DNA of 64,000 nucleotides from Mercurialis annua (taxonomy: Eukaryota; Streptophyta; Magnoliopsida; Malpighiales; Euphorbiaceae). This document shows, piece after piece, positions 44,801 to 56,530 of this stretch. A program made the translations under genes and the position numbers. The stretch is from assembly GCF_937616625.2 (NCBI RefSeq), contig NC_065574.1, positions 24,182,501-24,246,500 on the forward strand, written 5' to 3'. Each line of letters opens with the position of its first letter. Position 1 is the first letter of the stretch. The notes beneath the pieces were generated by a model. That model was not told the origin of the DNA and searched no databases. It was given only the letters and a program-made list of their open reading frames with translations.

Positions 44801-46318
44801 TAAAAAGGTGAAACGTTTGGATATGTTTTGTATCAATTGTAAACGTTTGGCATAAATTGCTAAAAAAATAAAACGTTTGAATTTGTTTCGTAACGTTTGT
44901 TAACGTTTGGCTTCAATTGCTAAAAAGGTAAAACGTTTGTTTTTGTTTTAACGTGTGTAAACGTTTGGCTTAAATTGCTAAAAAGGTGAAATATTTGGAT
45001 TTCTTTCATAAACTTTGAAAACGTTTGGATTTCGTTTTTAACGTTTGCAAACGTTTGGCTTAAATCGCTAAAAAATGTGAAACGCTTGGATTTGTTTTGT
45101 AACGTTTGTTAACGTTTGCCTTCAATCGCTAAAACGGTGAAAGGTTTGAATTTGTTTGGAACGTTTTAAACATTTGGCTTAAATTGCTAAAAAGGTGAAA
45201 CGTTTGGCTCAAATTGCTAAAAAGGTGAAACATTTGGATTTGTTTTGTAATGTTTGAAAACGTTTGGCTTAAATCGCTAAAAAGGTGAAACATTTGGATT
45301 TGTTTCGTAATGTTTGTAACATTTGTCAACGTTTGGCTCAAATTGTTAAAAAGTGAAACATTTGGATTTGGTTCGTAACGTTTGTAAACGTTTGGCTTAA
45401 ATCGCTAAAAAGGTGAAACGTTTGGATGAAATTGCTAAAAAGGTGAAACGTTTGGATTTGTTTTCCAACATTGTAAACATTTGGCTTAAATCGCTAAAAA
45501 GATGAAACGTTTGGATTTGTTTCGCAACGTTTAATTTTTTTTGTTTTGTTTCGTAACGTTTGTAGGTTTCAATCGCTAAAAAGGTGAAACATTTGGATTT
45601 GTTTTGTAACGTTTGTAAACGTTTAGCTTAAATCGCGAAAAAGGTGAAACGTTTGGATTTGTTTCGTAACGTTTGTAAACGTTTGGCTTAAATCGCTAAA
45701 AAGGTGAAACGTTTAGATTTATTTTGAAACGTTTGTAAACGTTTGGCTTCAATCGCTAAAATGGTACGTTTGGCTTTGTTTTGTAACGTTTGTAAACGTT
45801 TGGCTTAAATTGCTAAAAAGGTGAAACTTCGTAACCTTGATTAATGTCTGGATTAAATTGCTAAAAAGGTAAAACGTTTGGTTTTGTTTCGTAACGTTTC
45901 TAAACGTTCGGCTTAAATCTCTAAAAATGTGAAACGTTTGGATTTGTTTTGCAACGTTTGTAAACGTTTGGCTTAAATCGCTACAAAAGTTACAAAACAA
46001 AACCAAACGTTTCATCTTTTTAGCGCTTTGTTTCGTAACGTTTGTAAACGTTTGGCTTAAATCGCTAAAAAGGGAAAACGTTGGTATTTGTTTTGTAAAC
46101 GTTTGGCTTCAATCGCTAAAAAAGTGAAATATTTGGTTTTAAATCACTAAAAAGGTGAAACGTTAGGATTTGTTTTGTAACGTTTGTAAACGGTTCGAAT
46201 CGTTTTAAACGTTTGGATTTGTTTTGTAACATTTGTAAATGTTTGGCTTAAATCGCTAAAAAGGTGTAACGTTTGGATTTGTTTTGTAACGTTTATAAAC
46301 GTTTGGCTTCAATCGCTT

Positions 46319-48476
46319 AACAAATCCAAATGTTTCAGGTTTTTTAGCGATTGAAGCCGTCGTTTGCAAACGTTACGAAACAAAACTAAACGTTTACAAA
46401 CATTACAAAACAAATCCAAACGTTTCACCTTTTTGGCGATTTAAGCCAAGCGTTTACAAATGTTATAAAACAAATCCAAACCTTTCACCTTTTTAGCGAT
46501 AAGACAAACGTTTACAAACGTTACAAAACAAATCCAAACGTTTCACTTTTTTAGCGATTTAAGCCAAACGTTTACAAATGTTACGAAATAAATCCAAACG
46601 TTTTCCCTTTTTAGCGTTACGAAACAAAGCCAAACGTTTCCCCTTTTTAGAAATTGAGGGCGAAACGTTTAAGAACATTACGGAACAAATCCAAACGTTT
46701 TAAACGTTACAAAAAAATTCAAACGTTTTACTTTCTTAGCAATTTAAGCCAAATGTTTACAAACGTTATAAAACAAATCCAAACATTTCACCTTTTTAGC
46801 AATTCAAGCCAAACTTTTACAAACGTTACAAAACAAATTCAAACCTTTCACCTTTTTAGCAATTTAGGCTAAATGTTTACAAACATTACGAAACAAATCC
46901 AAACGTTTCACCTTTTTAGCGATTTAAGCTAAATGTTTTTAAACGTTACAAAAAATATCAAACCGTTTCACCTTTTTAGTGATTGAAGCCAAACGTTTAC
47001 AAACGTTACAAAACAAATCCAAACGTTTCACCTTTTTAGAAATTTAAGCCAAACGTTTACAAACGTTACGAAACAAATCCAAACATTTCAAACGTTACAA
47101 AACAAATCCAAACGTTTACAAAAGTTACTAAACAAATCCAAACGTTTCACCTTTTTAACGTTTTAGGACAAACGTTCACAAACGTTACGAAACAAATCCA
47201 AATGTTTACAAACTATAAGAAACAAAACAAAACGTTTGGCTCAAATTGCGATTTACGCCAAACGTTTACAAACGCTACGAAACAAATCCATACGTTTCAC
47301 CTTATTAGCTAATTAAGTCAAGCGTTTAAAACGTAATGAAACAAATCCAAACGTTTTGCCTTTTTAGCAATTTAAGCTAAACGTTTACGAACGTTACAAA
47401 ACGAATCCAAATGTTTTACCTTTTTAGCGATTTAATGCAAACATTTACAAACGTTACGAAACAAAACCAATCGTTTCACCTTTGTAGCGATTTAAGCCAA
47501 ATGTTTACAAACGATACGAAACAAATCCAAACGTTTCCTCTTTTTAGCAATTTAAGCCAAACGTTTACAAACGTTACAACAGAAATCCAAATGCTTAAAA
47601 CATTACGAAACAAATCCAAATGATTCATCTGTTTAGCGATTGAAGCCAAATATTTACAAAAGTTACGAAACAAAACCAAACGTTTAAAAGGTTTCGAAAC
47701 AAATCCAAACATTTCACCTTTTTTGCGATTTAAGCCAAACATTTACAAACGCTGCGAAACAAATCCAAATGTTTCACCTTTTTAGCAATTTTAGCCAAAT
47801 GTTTACAAAAGATACCAAACAAATCCAAACGTTTACAACGTTACGAAACAAATCCAAACATTTCACCTTTTTAGCGATTCAAGCCAAACATTTACGAACT
47901 TTACGAAGAAAAACCAAACGTTTACAACGTTTTGAAACCAATCCAAACGTTTCACCTTTTTAGCGATTAAAGCCAAATGTTTACAAACGTTATAAAATTA
48001 ATTATAACGTTTCACTTTTTTAGCGATTTAAGCCAAACGTTTACAAACGGTAGGAAACAAATCCAAAAGTTTCACCTTTTTAGCAATTTGAGCCAAACGT
48101 TTACAAACGCTACAAAACAAATCCAAATGTTTCACCTTTTTAGCAATTTAATCCAAACTTTTCACCTTTTTAGCAATTTAAGCCAAATGTTTACAAACGT
48201 TACAAAACAAATCCAAACGTTTCACCTTTTTAGCAATTTAAGCGAAACGTTACGAAACAAAACCAAACGTTTCACCTTTTTAGCGATTGAAGCAAAACGT
48301 TTATAAACATTACAAAACAAATCCAAGCGTTTAAAATGTTACGAAACAAATCGAAACGTTTCCCCTTTTTAGCGATTGAAGCCAAACGTTTAAAACGTTA
48401 CGAAACAAAACCAAACGATTAAAACGTTACGATACAAATCTAAACGTTTTCCCTTTTTAGCGATTTAAGCCAAACG
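46319..48476 (-). repeat. Large inverted satellite block
   Basis: About 2.16 kb of reverse-complement units, the longest inverted run in the window. The left switch is in GGCTTCAATCGCTTAA/CAAATCC; the right switch is in CCAAACGTTTGGATTCG, where AAACGTTT belongs to both orientations. Confidence 0.88.
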
Positions 48477-49012
48477 TTTGGATTCGTTTCGTATCATTTG
48501 TAAACGTTTGATTTTATTTTGTAATGTTTCTAAACGTTTGGCTTAAATAGCTAAAAAGGTGAAACGTTTCTATTTGTTTCGTAACATTTGTAAATGTTTG
48601 GCTTAAATTGCTAAAAAGGTGAAACGTTTGGATTTGTTTCATATCGTTTGTTAACCTTTGGCTTAAATTGCTAAAAGGGGAAAGGTTTGGTTTTGTTTCG
48701 TAACATTTGTAAACGTTTGGTTTTGTTTTGTAACGTTTCTAAACGTTTGGTTAAATTGCTAAAAATGAGAAACGTTTGGATTTGTTTTGTAACGTTTGTA
48801 AATGTTTGGCTTAAATCGGTAAAAAGGTGAAACGTTTGGATTTGTTTCGTCACGTTTGTAAATGTTTGGCTTCATTCGCCAAAAAGGTCAAGCGTTTGGA
48901 TTTGTTTCGTAACGTTTGTAAATGTTTAGCTTCGATCGCTAAAAAGGTGAAAAGTTTGGTTTTGTTTTGTAACGTTTGTAAACATTTGGCTTAAATCGCT
49001 AGTAAGTTGAAA

Positions 49013-49126
49013 CCTTACAAAACAAATCCAAACGTTTCACCTTTTTAGAGATATAAGCAAACGTTTACAAACGTTACGAAACAAATCCAAACGTTTCACC
49101 TTTTTAGCGATTTAAGCCAAACATTT
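49013..49126 (-). repeat. 112-bp inverted satellite segment (copy 3)
   Basis: Related to 25858-25969 and 41706-41817, with the same GTTGAAAC...TTACAAAAC left border and ACATTTGTAAA right border. Confidence 0.8.
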
Positions 49127-49602
49127 GTAAATGTTTGGCTTAAATCGCTAAAAAAGGGAAACATTTGGATTTATTTCGTAACATTTTAAACGTTTAGTTT
49201 TATTTTGTAACGTTTGTAAACGTTTGGTTCATATCGCTAAAAAAGGGAAATGTTTGGATTTGTTTCGTAACGTTTTAAACGTTTGATTTTGTTTTGTAAA
49301 GTTTGTAAACGTTTTGCTTAAATCGCTAAAAAAGGTAAACGTTTGGATTTGTTTCGTAACATTTTAGATGTTTGGTTTTGTTTTGTAACGTTTGTAAACG
49401 TTTGGCATAAATCGCTAAAAAGGTGAAACGTTTGGGTTTGTTTCGTAACATTCGTAAATGTTTGCTTCAATCGCTAAAAATGTGAAACATTTGGTTTTGT
49501 TCGTAATATTTGTAAAGGTTTGGCTTAAATCGCTAAAAAGGTGAAGCGTTTGAATTTGTTTTGTAACGTTTAGATTAAATCGCTAAAAATGTGAACTGTT
49601 TA

Positions 49603-50590
49603 TGTCACGACCCAAAATATTGAGCCGCAACCGGCGCTAGGGACGGGAGTGGTAGCTCCGGAACCCGTAGCAAGCCTTAAATCACTATTAATTTTTCGCA
49701 AATAATAAACAAATAACATAAAGCAACGGAAGCCAATATACATATATATAACACATAAACCAATATTTACACTAACTGTTCAAAACCTTACGGGCTCTAG
49801 TTACCGTACCCTGTACGAACTGGCCTCGCGGGACTATATCCATCAGTTAGTGTATCCAACATATCACCGGCATCTGGTGCCGTGAATGAAACATAAAACA
49901 CGTAGCCTATCAAAACATATAAACAAGACATCAAGTATTATGTACAATCAAAATGTGCTGCTGTCTAGACTACGACTCTGTCAACGCGGGACCACTACTG
50001 CAGCATTCACAGAAGTCAGATACTAAACATATACTACTGACTTCTGGACTTCAAAATTGGCCTCTAGCTAGGTCCACATTCTACGTACCTGAAAGACATC
50101 AAAGGTGAGGGGTCAGTATTTGGGAAAATACTGAGTGAGTTCGCAGTTTACTAACGGTATTATTATAAAAACATAGCATAGCATCGCATTTCAAATCAAT
50201 ATCAATATAAAAATACATATTAACAAGTACTCGATCCTTTCGAAACTAAAATCCTGAAACATAACTTAATTCTCTATTGTTCAAATCATACTGATTCCAA
50301 TAGTCCGACCCGGGAATGCTCACACTCTACCACGTCAGTCAGGACATATCTCTTAATCCCAAAGAGGTGGGTCCAACCCACTGGTAGGTCCAACCTACTA
50401 GATACGGGGCTCATGTTACACTGTAACCGAGTTCACTCTCGTATCGCATCCATATCATAGCTTTCATAATCAAACCATGCATGCATCTCAAATCATATCT
50501 TATAGTCAGACACGCTAGACTGACTCAATTACTGGTGATCACACAGCCTATTTACATAAAACTTAATCAAAACATGTAGCATATCAACAA

Positions 50591-50648
<58 letters not shown>

Positions 50649-51921
50649 GATATCAAAATAAGATTAATCGATAATACACGAAAGTAAAGTGCAACTCACA
50701 GTGACCGCAATCCAATCACAAATATGGTCGATGAAATGATATGCCCTTGCTATCCCACGTCTACTGACCTCTCTGCTCTGACACGTCTGATAAATAATTA
50801 ATGTTTAATGATTAGACGTGAATCTCATATTCCTATATGTATAATACTTTTAAGTTTTAGGGTTTAGTTTCATTTCAATGAAGTTTCAAGGAGTTTTCAA
50901 GGCAATGTGCAGGTGCTGCCTGCACACTGACACTGTTTAGTAAAATGACGATCTCTCCCAATTGAACCGTTGGATCGACATAAAATTTGACAGAGGCGTT
51001 TCTAAGAGGCAAACCTATAAACTGACCGTTGGGATTTTGAATCTGCCAAGTTTAGGGTAGTGTGCGAACGCACACATTGAGTGTGCGAACGCACACCCTA
51101 AAATTCAAGGAGTGTGCGAACGCACACTCAATGTGTGCGAACGCACACCCTTGACAGCCCCCCGGAAAGTCGTTTTCCGGGGCTTTTCAACCATCCCGAC
51201 GTGCTTAAAACATAACCACCTCCAAAACCCATATCTCGGTTTATGCTAAAACGTTATAAACAATCCAAAAACGTCTAATTCAATCCTAAAACACAATTAC
51301 ACAAAAACAGCCAACTAAACTCAAATTTAAACCACAATTCTCGACCTCTCACCTCAATTTGATGCCCGGAAATGATAGACCTTTCAATTCCGAAGAAATC
51401 GCGCGAAAATCGCTCGAATCGGACGTCGAACGGCGAAACGGCGGCGGAACGACGGTATCGTCGATATTTTCCTCCATTTCTCTCGATCCTTCTGCTCCCT
51501 CACTGATTCATATCTGTCTTTCTTATATAATTTGGCTAAAGTGCCATTTTAGTCCTTGTCCTTTTTGTTTCTTACCATTTATCGTTTAAACTTTTCTTTT
51601 GTACGATTTAGTCCATAACTAAATCGATAAATCCTTTTATTATAACTTATACGTATTATTTATATCCAATAAATAATACGAAACCCGGCTAAATTACCAC
51701 TTTGGTCCCTGCACTTTATTTTGGGATTTTCTTGACATTTTTCTTTTCAATTCCAGTTCTGTCTTTACAATTGAAATATAACCTTAATTTTCTCATAATT
51801 AATTTTCCAAAACCAACCTACTAAAACTTATTTATCGGAAAACTTTCCGATTTTGCCACTCTGGCAAATCCAAACTGGACACGTGGTCCAATTAAATAAT
51901 TAAATATTTTGGGGTATTACA
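49603..51921 (-). repeat. Element C 3' LTR
   Basis: 2319 bp. Compared with the 5' LTR it lacks about 53 bp after CACAGCCTATT (near 50550), lacks about 50-60 bp after AATACGAAACCC (near 51687), has an expanded (AT)n tract and an extra GTGTGCG inverted repeat (four copies at 51060-51149). Confidence 0.92.
50594..50644. repeat. (AT)n microsatellite in element C 3' LTR
   Basis: An uninterrupted run of about 25 AT dinucleotides replaces a region that in the 5' LTR (about 57551-57596) is short TA runs around GTGCGATGCATATAAAC. Confidence 0.95.
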
Positions 51922-51934
51922 TTCTTCCCCCCTT
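51922..51934 (-). promoter_or_regulatory. Element C polypurine tract
   Basis: AAGGGGGGAAGAA on the minus strand abuts the 3' LTR, identical to element B. Confidence 0.88.
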
Positions 51935-54900
51935 ATAAAAATTCGTCCTCGAATTTTCATAAAACTTGTTGGGACTTTTAAATTATTCTTATATCTCCCT
52001 TGACGTCCATTACTATGTGTCAATCATAGCTTTTTCTTTTACTTTAACTCTTAGCTTTCCGCCTAAAGCTGTAACCTTACACTTATCACTAATCGATTGT
52101 CTATCTTGCTCATAGTAGTCTCTTATCGTAGCATAGCTGAGAATCTTCTTATTGTTACTCTCATCTCGTCTCCTTTCGTCATCTACAACTGGCCGTGATC
52201 TTCCTGATCATCATTAGCGTCGATTAATCCTCACTTGATACTTTCCAACTCTATTGTCTCATTCTTAATCGTCATCGGGTCGCTACTTGTCTCTTTTATA
52301 CGTGAATAGTCACGACGTATCGATTACACCTTTAATGACGTACTTACTTCATTCGTACTTCTATGAGTATTTCCTTTTATAAGCACAATCTACGACTTTT
52401 AATCTTTGCTATCATCTGACGATATCACCTTTCTTCCTTAACTGGTTATCGTCGTTTCTTACTTCTCTCTACTGTCATCTGACATCTCCTTCCTTATTAG
52501 CTAATCTTTTTCAACTTGTACCTTATTTATCACACATGTGGTTTCTTAACGTAGTTGGGTCTAATACATCTTTTACTATCTTCAATTTATCCTTTCTTTG
52601 CTTATTTAAGCAATCGTGAATTTCACGTTGCTCTGTTGGTCGTGATCCTTCATCCTTTACCATTGTCTTAAACGTTACATTTCACGTTACCTTTGATTAT
52701 GTAGCTTATACAGTTGTCCTTACTTACTAGTACTATTCGTATTCTTATCCTCTTCACTACTTTCTAGTTACTCCTTTGAGGTTCGCCTCGAATCTCTTAT
52801 TGACTTTTCCGCTTACGAAGTTCTTCCTTTACATCACCTTAATCTCTGACTGATTCAACAGACCTTTAATATTTTATATACTTTTGTACTCAAATTTCTT
52901 ATTGACTTATCAGTCAAAGCTGTTTTTCCTTTATGTCACAATTCCTTATTCATGATAACCTCATAAGAATCTCACACGCTTCTTAAATATTTAAATTTCT
53001 TAACGAATTCAGTAGATCCTTAATAATTTATTTACTTCCTTTATCGTCATTCCTTCTTACTGTATAAACAACTTTCTCTTTCGTCTCACATTTCTGTTTC
53101 TTACTTTCAAATAAGTTTACGACTTTATTCTCACTTTTCAAGGTGTCGTCTTAGTACTAGTCATGATCATTTCTTAGTTTGTCCGTATTTTCTCTTTCAT
53201 CTTCTTCTTGAAGTGTTCTTGATCACTCTTAGCATTTGGATCATACTTGACTTTGCAACTTCTAAAATTAGGGAATAGTTTCGATTTTTGTTGTCCTACA
53301 CTCCTTATGCTTCTTTAGCACTTATAACATGGTTCTAATTGTCTTAAATACCTTGATCTCTTTATACTAATACCACCTCTCGTTCTTATGACATTGTGGC
53401 TTCTTAGATACAGTTCACTCCTATCTGTCCAATAGCAATGAAGTATCATCTTATCCTTTACTTACTGTATCCGCTACGTCTTTCCTTCGTTTATAATAGC
53501 TCCATTATTGTTGTGCTATTCTGATAATCCTTCTGACGTATCTCTAAAACTTTCCACTTCTCTAGTCACCTTACTAAATCTTAAGGGTATATGAGTTTCC
53601 TCATTATACTTTCTTTCATATTATCCACAATTCTTACATTTACTGACACGTATGCCTATACGTGTGCCTTTCTCCTTATACTAGAATTTTACAACTTAAC
53701 TTTTCTCCTTTTAGTTAACGCAATCTATAGCTCTTAATGTTGATATTAGTGACTTCACTTAATATCAGTCATATAGCATCATTATCTCTCTTGATCTATC
53801 AAATTTCTAACTTTCATATCTTGCAAACTCACCTTCACATTTTGCAAAATCGTATGCTTCATCATTTCGTATCCTTTCTCTTTCTACTTCTGTATCTTCG
53901 AACACTGATATTGATAAAGTTATATCCTTTAAATATCACTTCATGTTCATCACTCATATTATCGTCTTCTCGTCCCTTATACTTTCAATTTCCTTTCTCT
54001 AGTATATTTCTCGTTCGCTACGTTACTTATTTCACCATAGGAATAATCCTTATACTCTTCATCCTTGCGTATTTGTTACGTTTCTTTCATCTAACATGAC
54101 TCTCCATCATTTCATCCTTTATTTTATCATAAGGATATTTACTATATCCTTAAATATTGCCAGCGCATTGCATCTTGACTGCGTTCGCTCTCCGGCAATA
54201 ACTCCTCGTTCACATTTCACTGTAGCTCCCTTAACATTATTGCAATTATCATTAACAGGGCTTTATTCTGTTATTGGGATTTGCTTTTAAATTTTATTCT
54301 TATTTACTAAGAACATTTTATTATCCGTCGCAGAGTTTCACATCTGAGCTCACTTACTAACAAAAGATTTCAAAACATTCTTTGGCTGACCAGCTCTTTT
54401 AAATCACTTTTCATAAATCGTTTGAAATCATTAGTACAATTGTAGCTCAGAGTGATGACACCTCTCATCACCAAAGAGTTGCTCGAAATCGCATTTTCTT
54501 TATTATTGTAAAGATATGATGCGTGATCTATATTTTGAAAATCATTTCCTTATGCATTCCTATCATGATTATGCAATGTCATATGCGATGTCTGAGCACA
54601 ATCGTACTTTGAAAAAAATTCTTAAAAATTCTTCATACTTTTCATAAAACATAAGTTTACTCCAGATTGTACACTCTGCGACTATTAACGGCTTTCTCTA
54701 TTATTTTTGTGTACATTTTAAATTTTTGTATTGCTGTCACCTTCTGTCATTTTCCTGACTATTCTCCTATCACATCAATTCTTTCTCCATATCTCCGATA
54801 ACTTAATTTAATTCAACATTTTCTACTGCTGTAATCACCACAACCACTTCTTTAACACTCTGTACCATGTCCTATACAAACGCAGGTACCGATGTTTCAC

Positions 54901-55328
54901 ATCGATTCCCTGTTGGTAACCCATCTCTTTCTTCACAACTTCTAGAAGGTAATACAAGAATTATGTTCGCGATAAATGTATCATTTATCATTTATTATAT
55001 TATTGTTTTTGTAAATTATGTTTATATATTGATTTTTTTTAAGCACGTGTTTGTTAATATCGCTTCCTATAGGCCCTACCTATCTGAGGTATTATCCTAT
55101 AGGTACATTCTACTCGTTATGCTCTATCATGCACGCAGTAAACATATACATAACAATGCAACATATAAACACAAATACTCAAAGCATATTAATCATTTAT
55201 ACATAAGGGTGCCTGATGTGGAACGCTAGGTTTCCTAATAACTATTCCAATGTGTCAACCTTAACTCTTCTACTGGAGTTGCCTCCACCTCTATACACGG
55301 AGTGGGGGTTAGTCCTAATACCAGAGGA
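51935..55328 (-). other. Element C non-coding interior
   Basis: About 3.4 kb homologous to 33619-36766, purine-rich on the sense strand, without supported open frames or pol motifs. Confidence 0.7.
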
Positions 55329-56075
55329 TCAACTAGTATAATCTGGATAGAACGCACGTCTGAAAAAGTAGGGTCGAACAGGATTGCCATCCCGCTCGTG
55401 GTCAGCCTCGATCTTACGGGCCATCATAGTGAGCGTCCCAAAGTGCTCGTGAACATGCTCGTATAGCTCATCAAACTCTGGTCCTAATCCCCTTATATAC
55501 ATACAGTTGATTGTCTCATTATCTTCATCAAGGTCTGGAATTCCTTTAATCATACATAAAAAGTCAATGGAATACAGTCCCACTGGTAGCATTCTCCTAG
55601 AGAAGGAACGCATCTGCCTCTTAACCTGATTCAGAGCCACTTGTACCTGGCCATTTTCTAGCTCTTCATTCTCTCTCAAATTGCGGTACCTCCGTACATC
55701 GGACCAAAAATGTTCACTTCGGTACTCCTCCGCATCTAAGTCGACTGATAACTCTCCTTCTTCGAAGTCCTCTTCCTGAGGATCTTCTTCTAACTCCTCC
55801 TCTGGATCCTCCTCAGGATTCTCCTCACTTTCTTTACTGTACTCTATCTCTGGTGAGTGGGTTCTACCTCTAACTCTAGAAGAACTGCCAATCCCAGATG
55901 CTGACATGTAACCATTCTGATATATCTCCGGTGATCTCCTAACATCCGAGTGAAATCCATTATGGTGGACTTCAGATGGTCCGTCTACTTCGTTGTGAAA
56001 TCAATTTTGACAGATAGGAGGCGCTTCCTCCCGTTCCTCTGCAGCATGTGACTAAGCTCCGTTCTGTGCAGACAT
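55329..56075 (-). pseudogene. Element C orphan acidic ORF at gag position
   Basis: Sense frame starting at ATG 56075, 248 codons to TGA 55331-55329, with in-frame TAG at codon 8 (56054-56052, same as in B) and TGA at 56003-56001. The stretch from ATG 55907 is open for 192 residues. It starts with a Ser/Arg region, then a Glu/Asp-rich low-complexity run (about residues 25-60), then a folded-looking part with FWSDVRRYRNLRE, VKRQMRSFSRR, LPVGLYSIDF and LYEHVHEHFGTLTMMARK. No zinc knuckle or protease motif. I do not recognise the family. Its place after the primer site suggests an ancestral gag-like role, possibly RNA packaging, but that is inference. A shorter product from 55907 remains possible. 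Confidence 0.6.
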
Positions 56076-56514
56076 GCTAAAAAGAAACAGTTCCAAACGC
56101 CAGCGACCATCTGAGCCCTCTTTTTCCTCTCTTAACTTCAATATCAACTTATAAAGTGCTATAAACATTTAACATTCATCATTCTGTACGTAATTCGCAA
56201 ATACGTAATCATTGAATACCCCTTACACAAGTAATAAACACTTAGTTTCCTTAGCCGCTCATATACACAGATATTCATCACTTCTTCATTTAAACATCTC
56301 GGTTCGCGCGCTTTATAGAACTTACTAATAATGCACATATCAATCAAATGCAAACAACTAAGGTTTGACTCTCTTGTTGCAGTAGTTCCTAGGTTTTCTT
56401 ACCGACAGAGTTTCACAAATCAAACAAACATTCCAACAAGACTGGCAGTGGTAACTAGACCAACTGCTCTCAAACAAACATCAAAACAAACTTGCAGTGG
56501 TAACTGGACCAACT

Positions 56515-56526
56515 GCTCTGATACCA
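56515..56526 (-). promoter_or_regulatory. Element C primer-binding site, tRNA-iMet type
   Basis: TGGTATCAGAGC on the minus strand, four bases inside the 5' LTR, as in element B. Confidence 0.92.
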
Positions 56527-56530
56527 ACAT

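Larger units (their letters stand above)
40511..49602 (+). repeat. 60-bp satellite array, block S4
   Basis: About 9.1 kb of the same satellite. 40511 to about 44880 is the second copy of the 6.6-kb segment, with two 1.4-kb higher-order units at about 42100-43490 and 43491-44880. Inverted stretches: 41706-41817, 45981-46026, 46319-48476 and 49013-49126. Cut at 49602 by element C. Confidence 0.95.
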
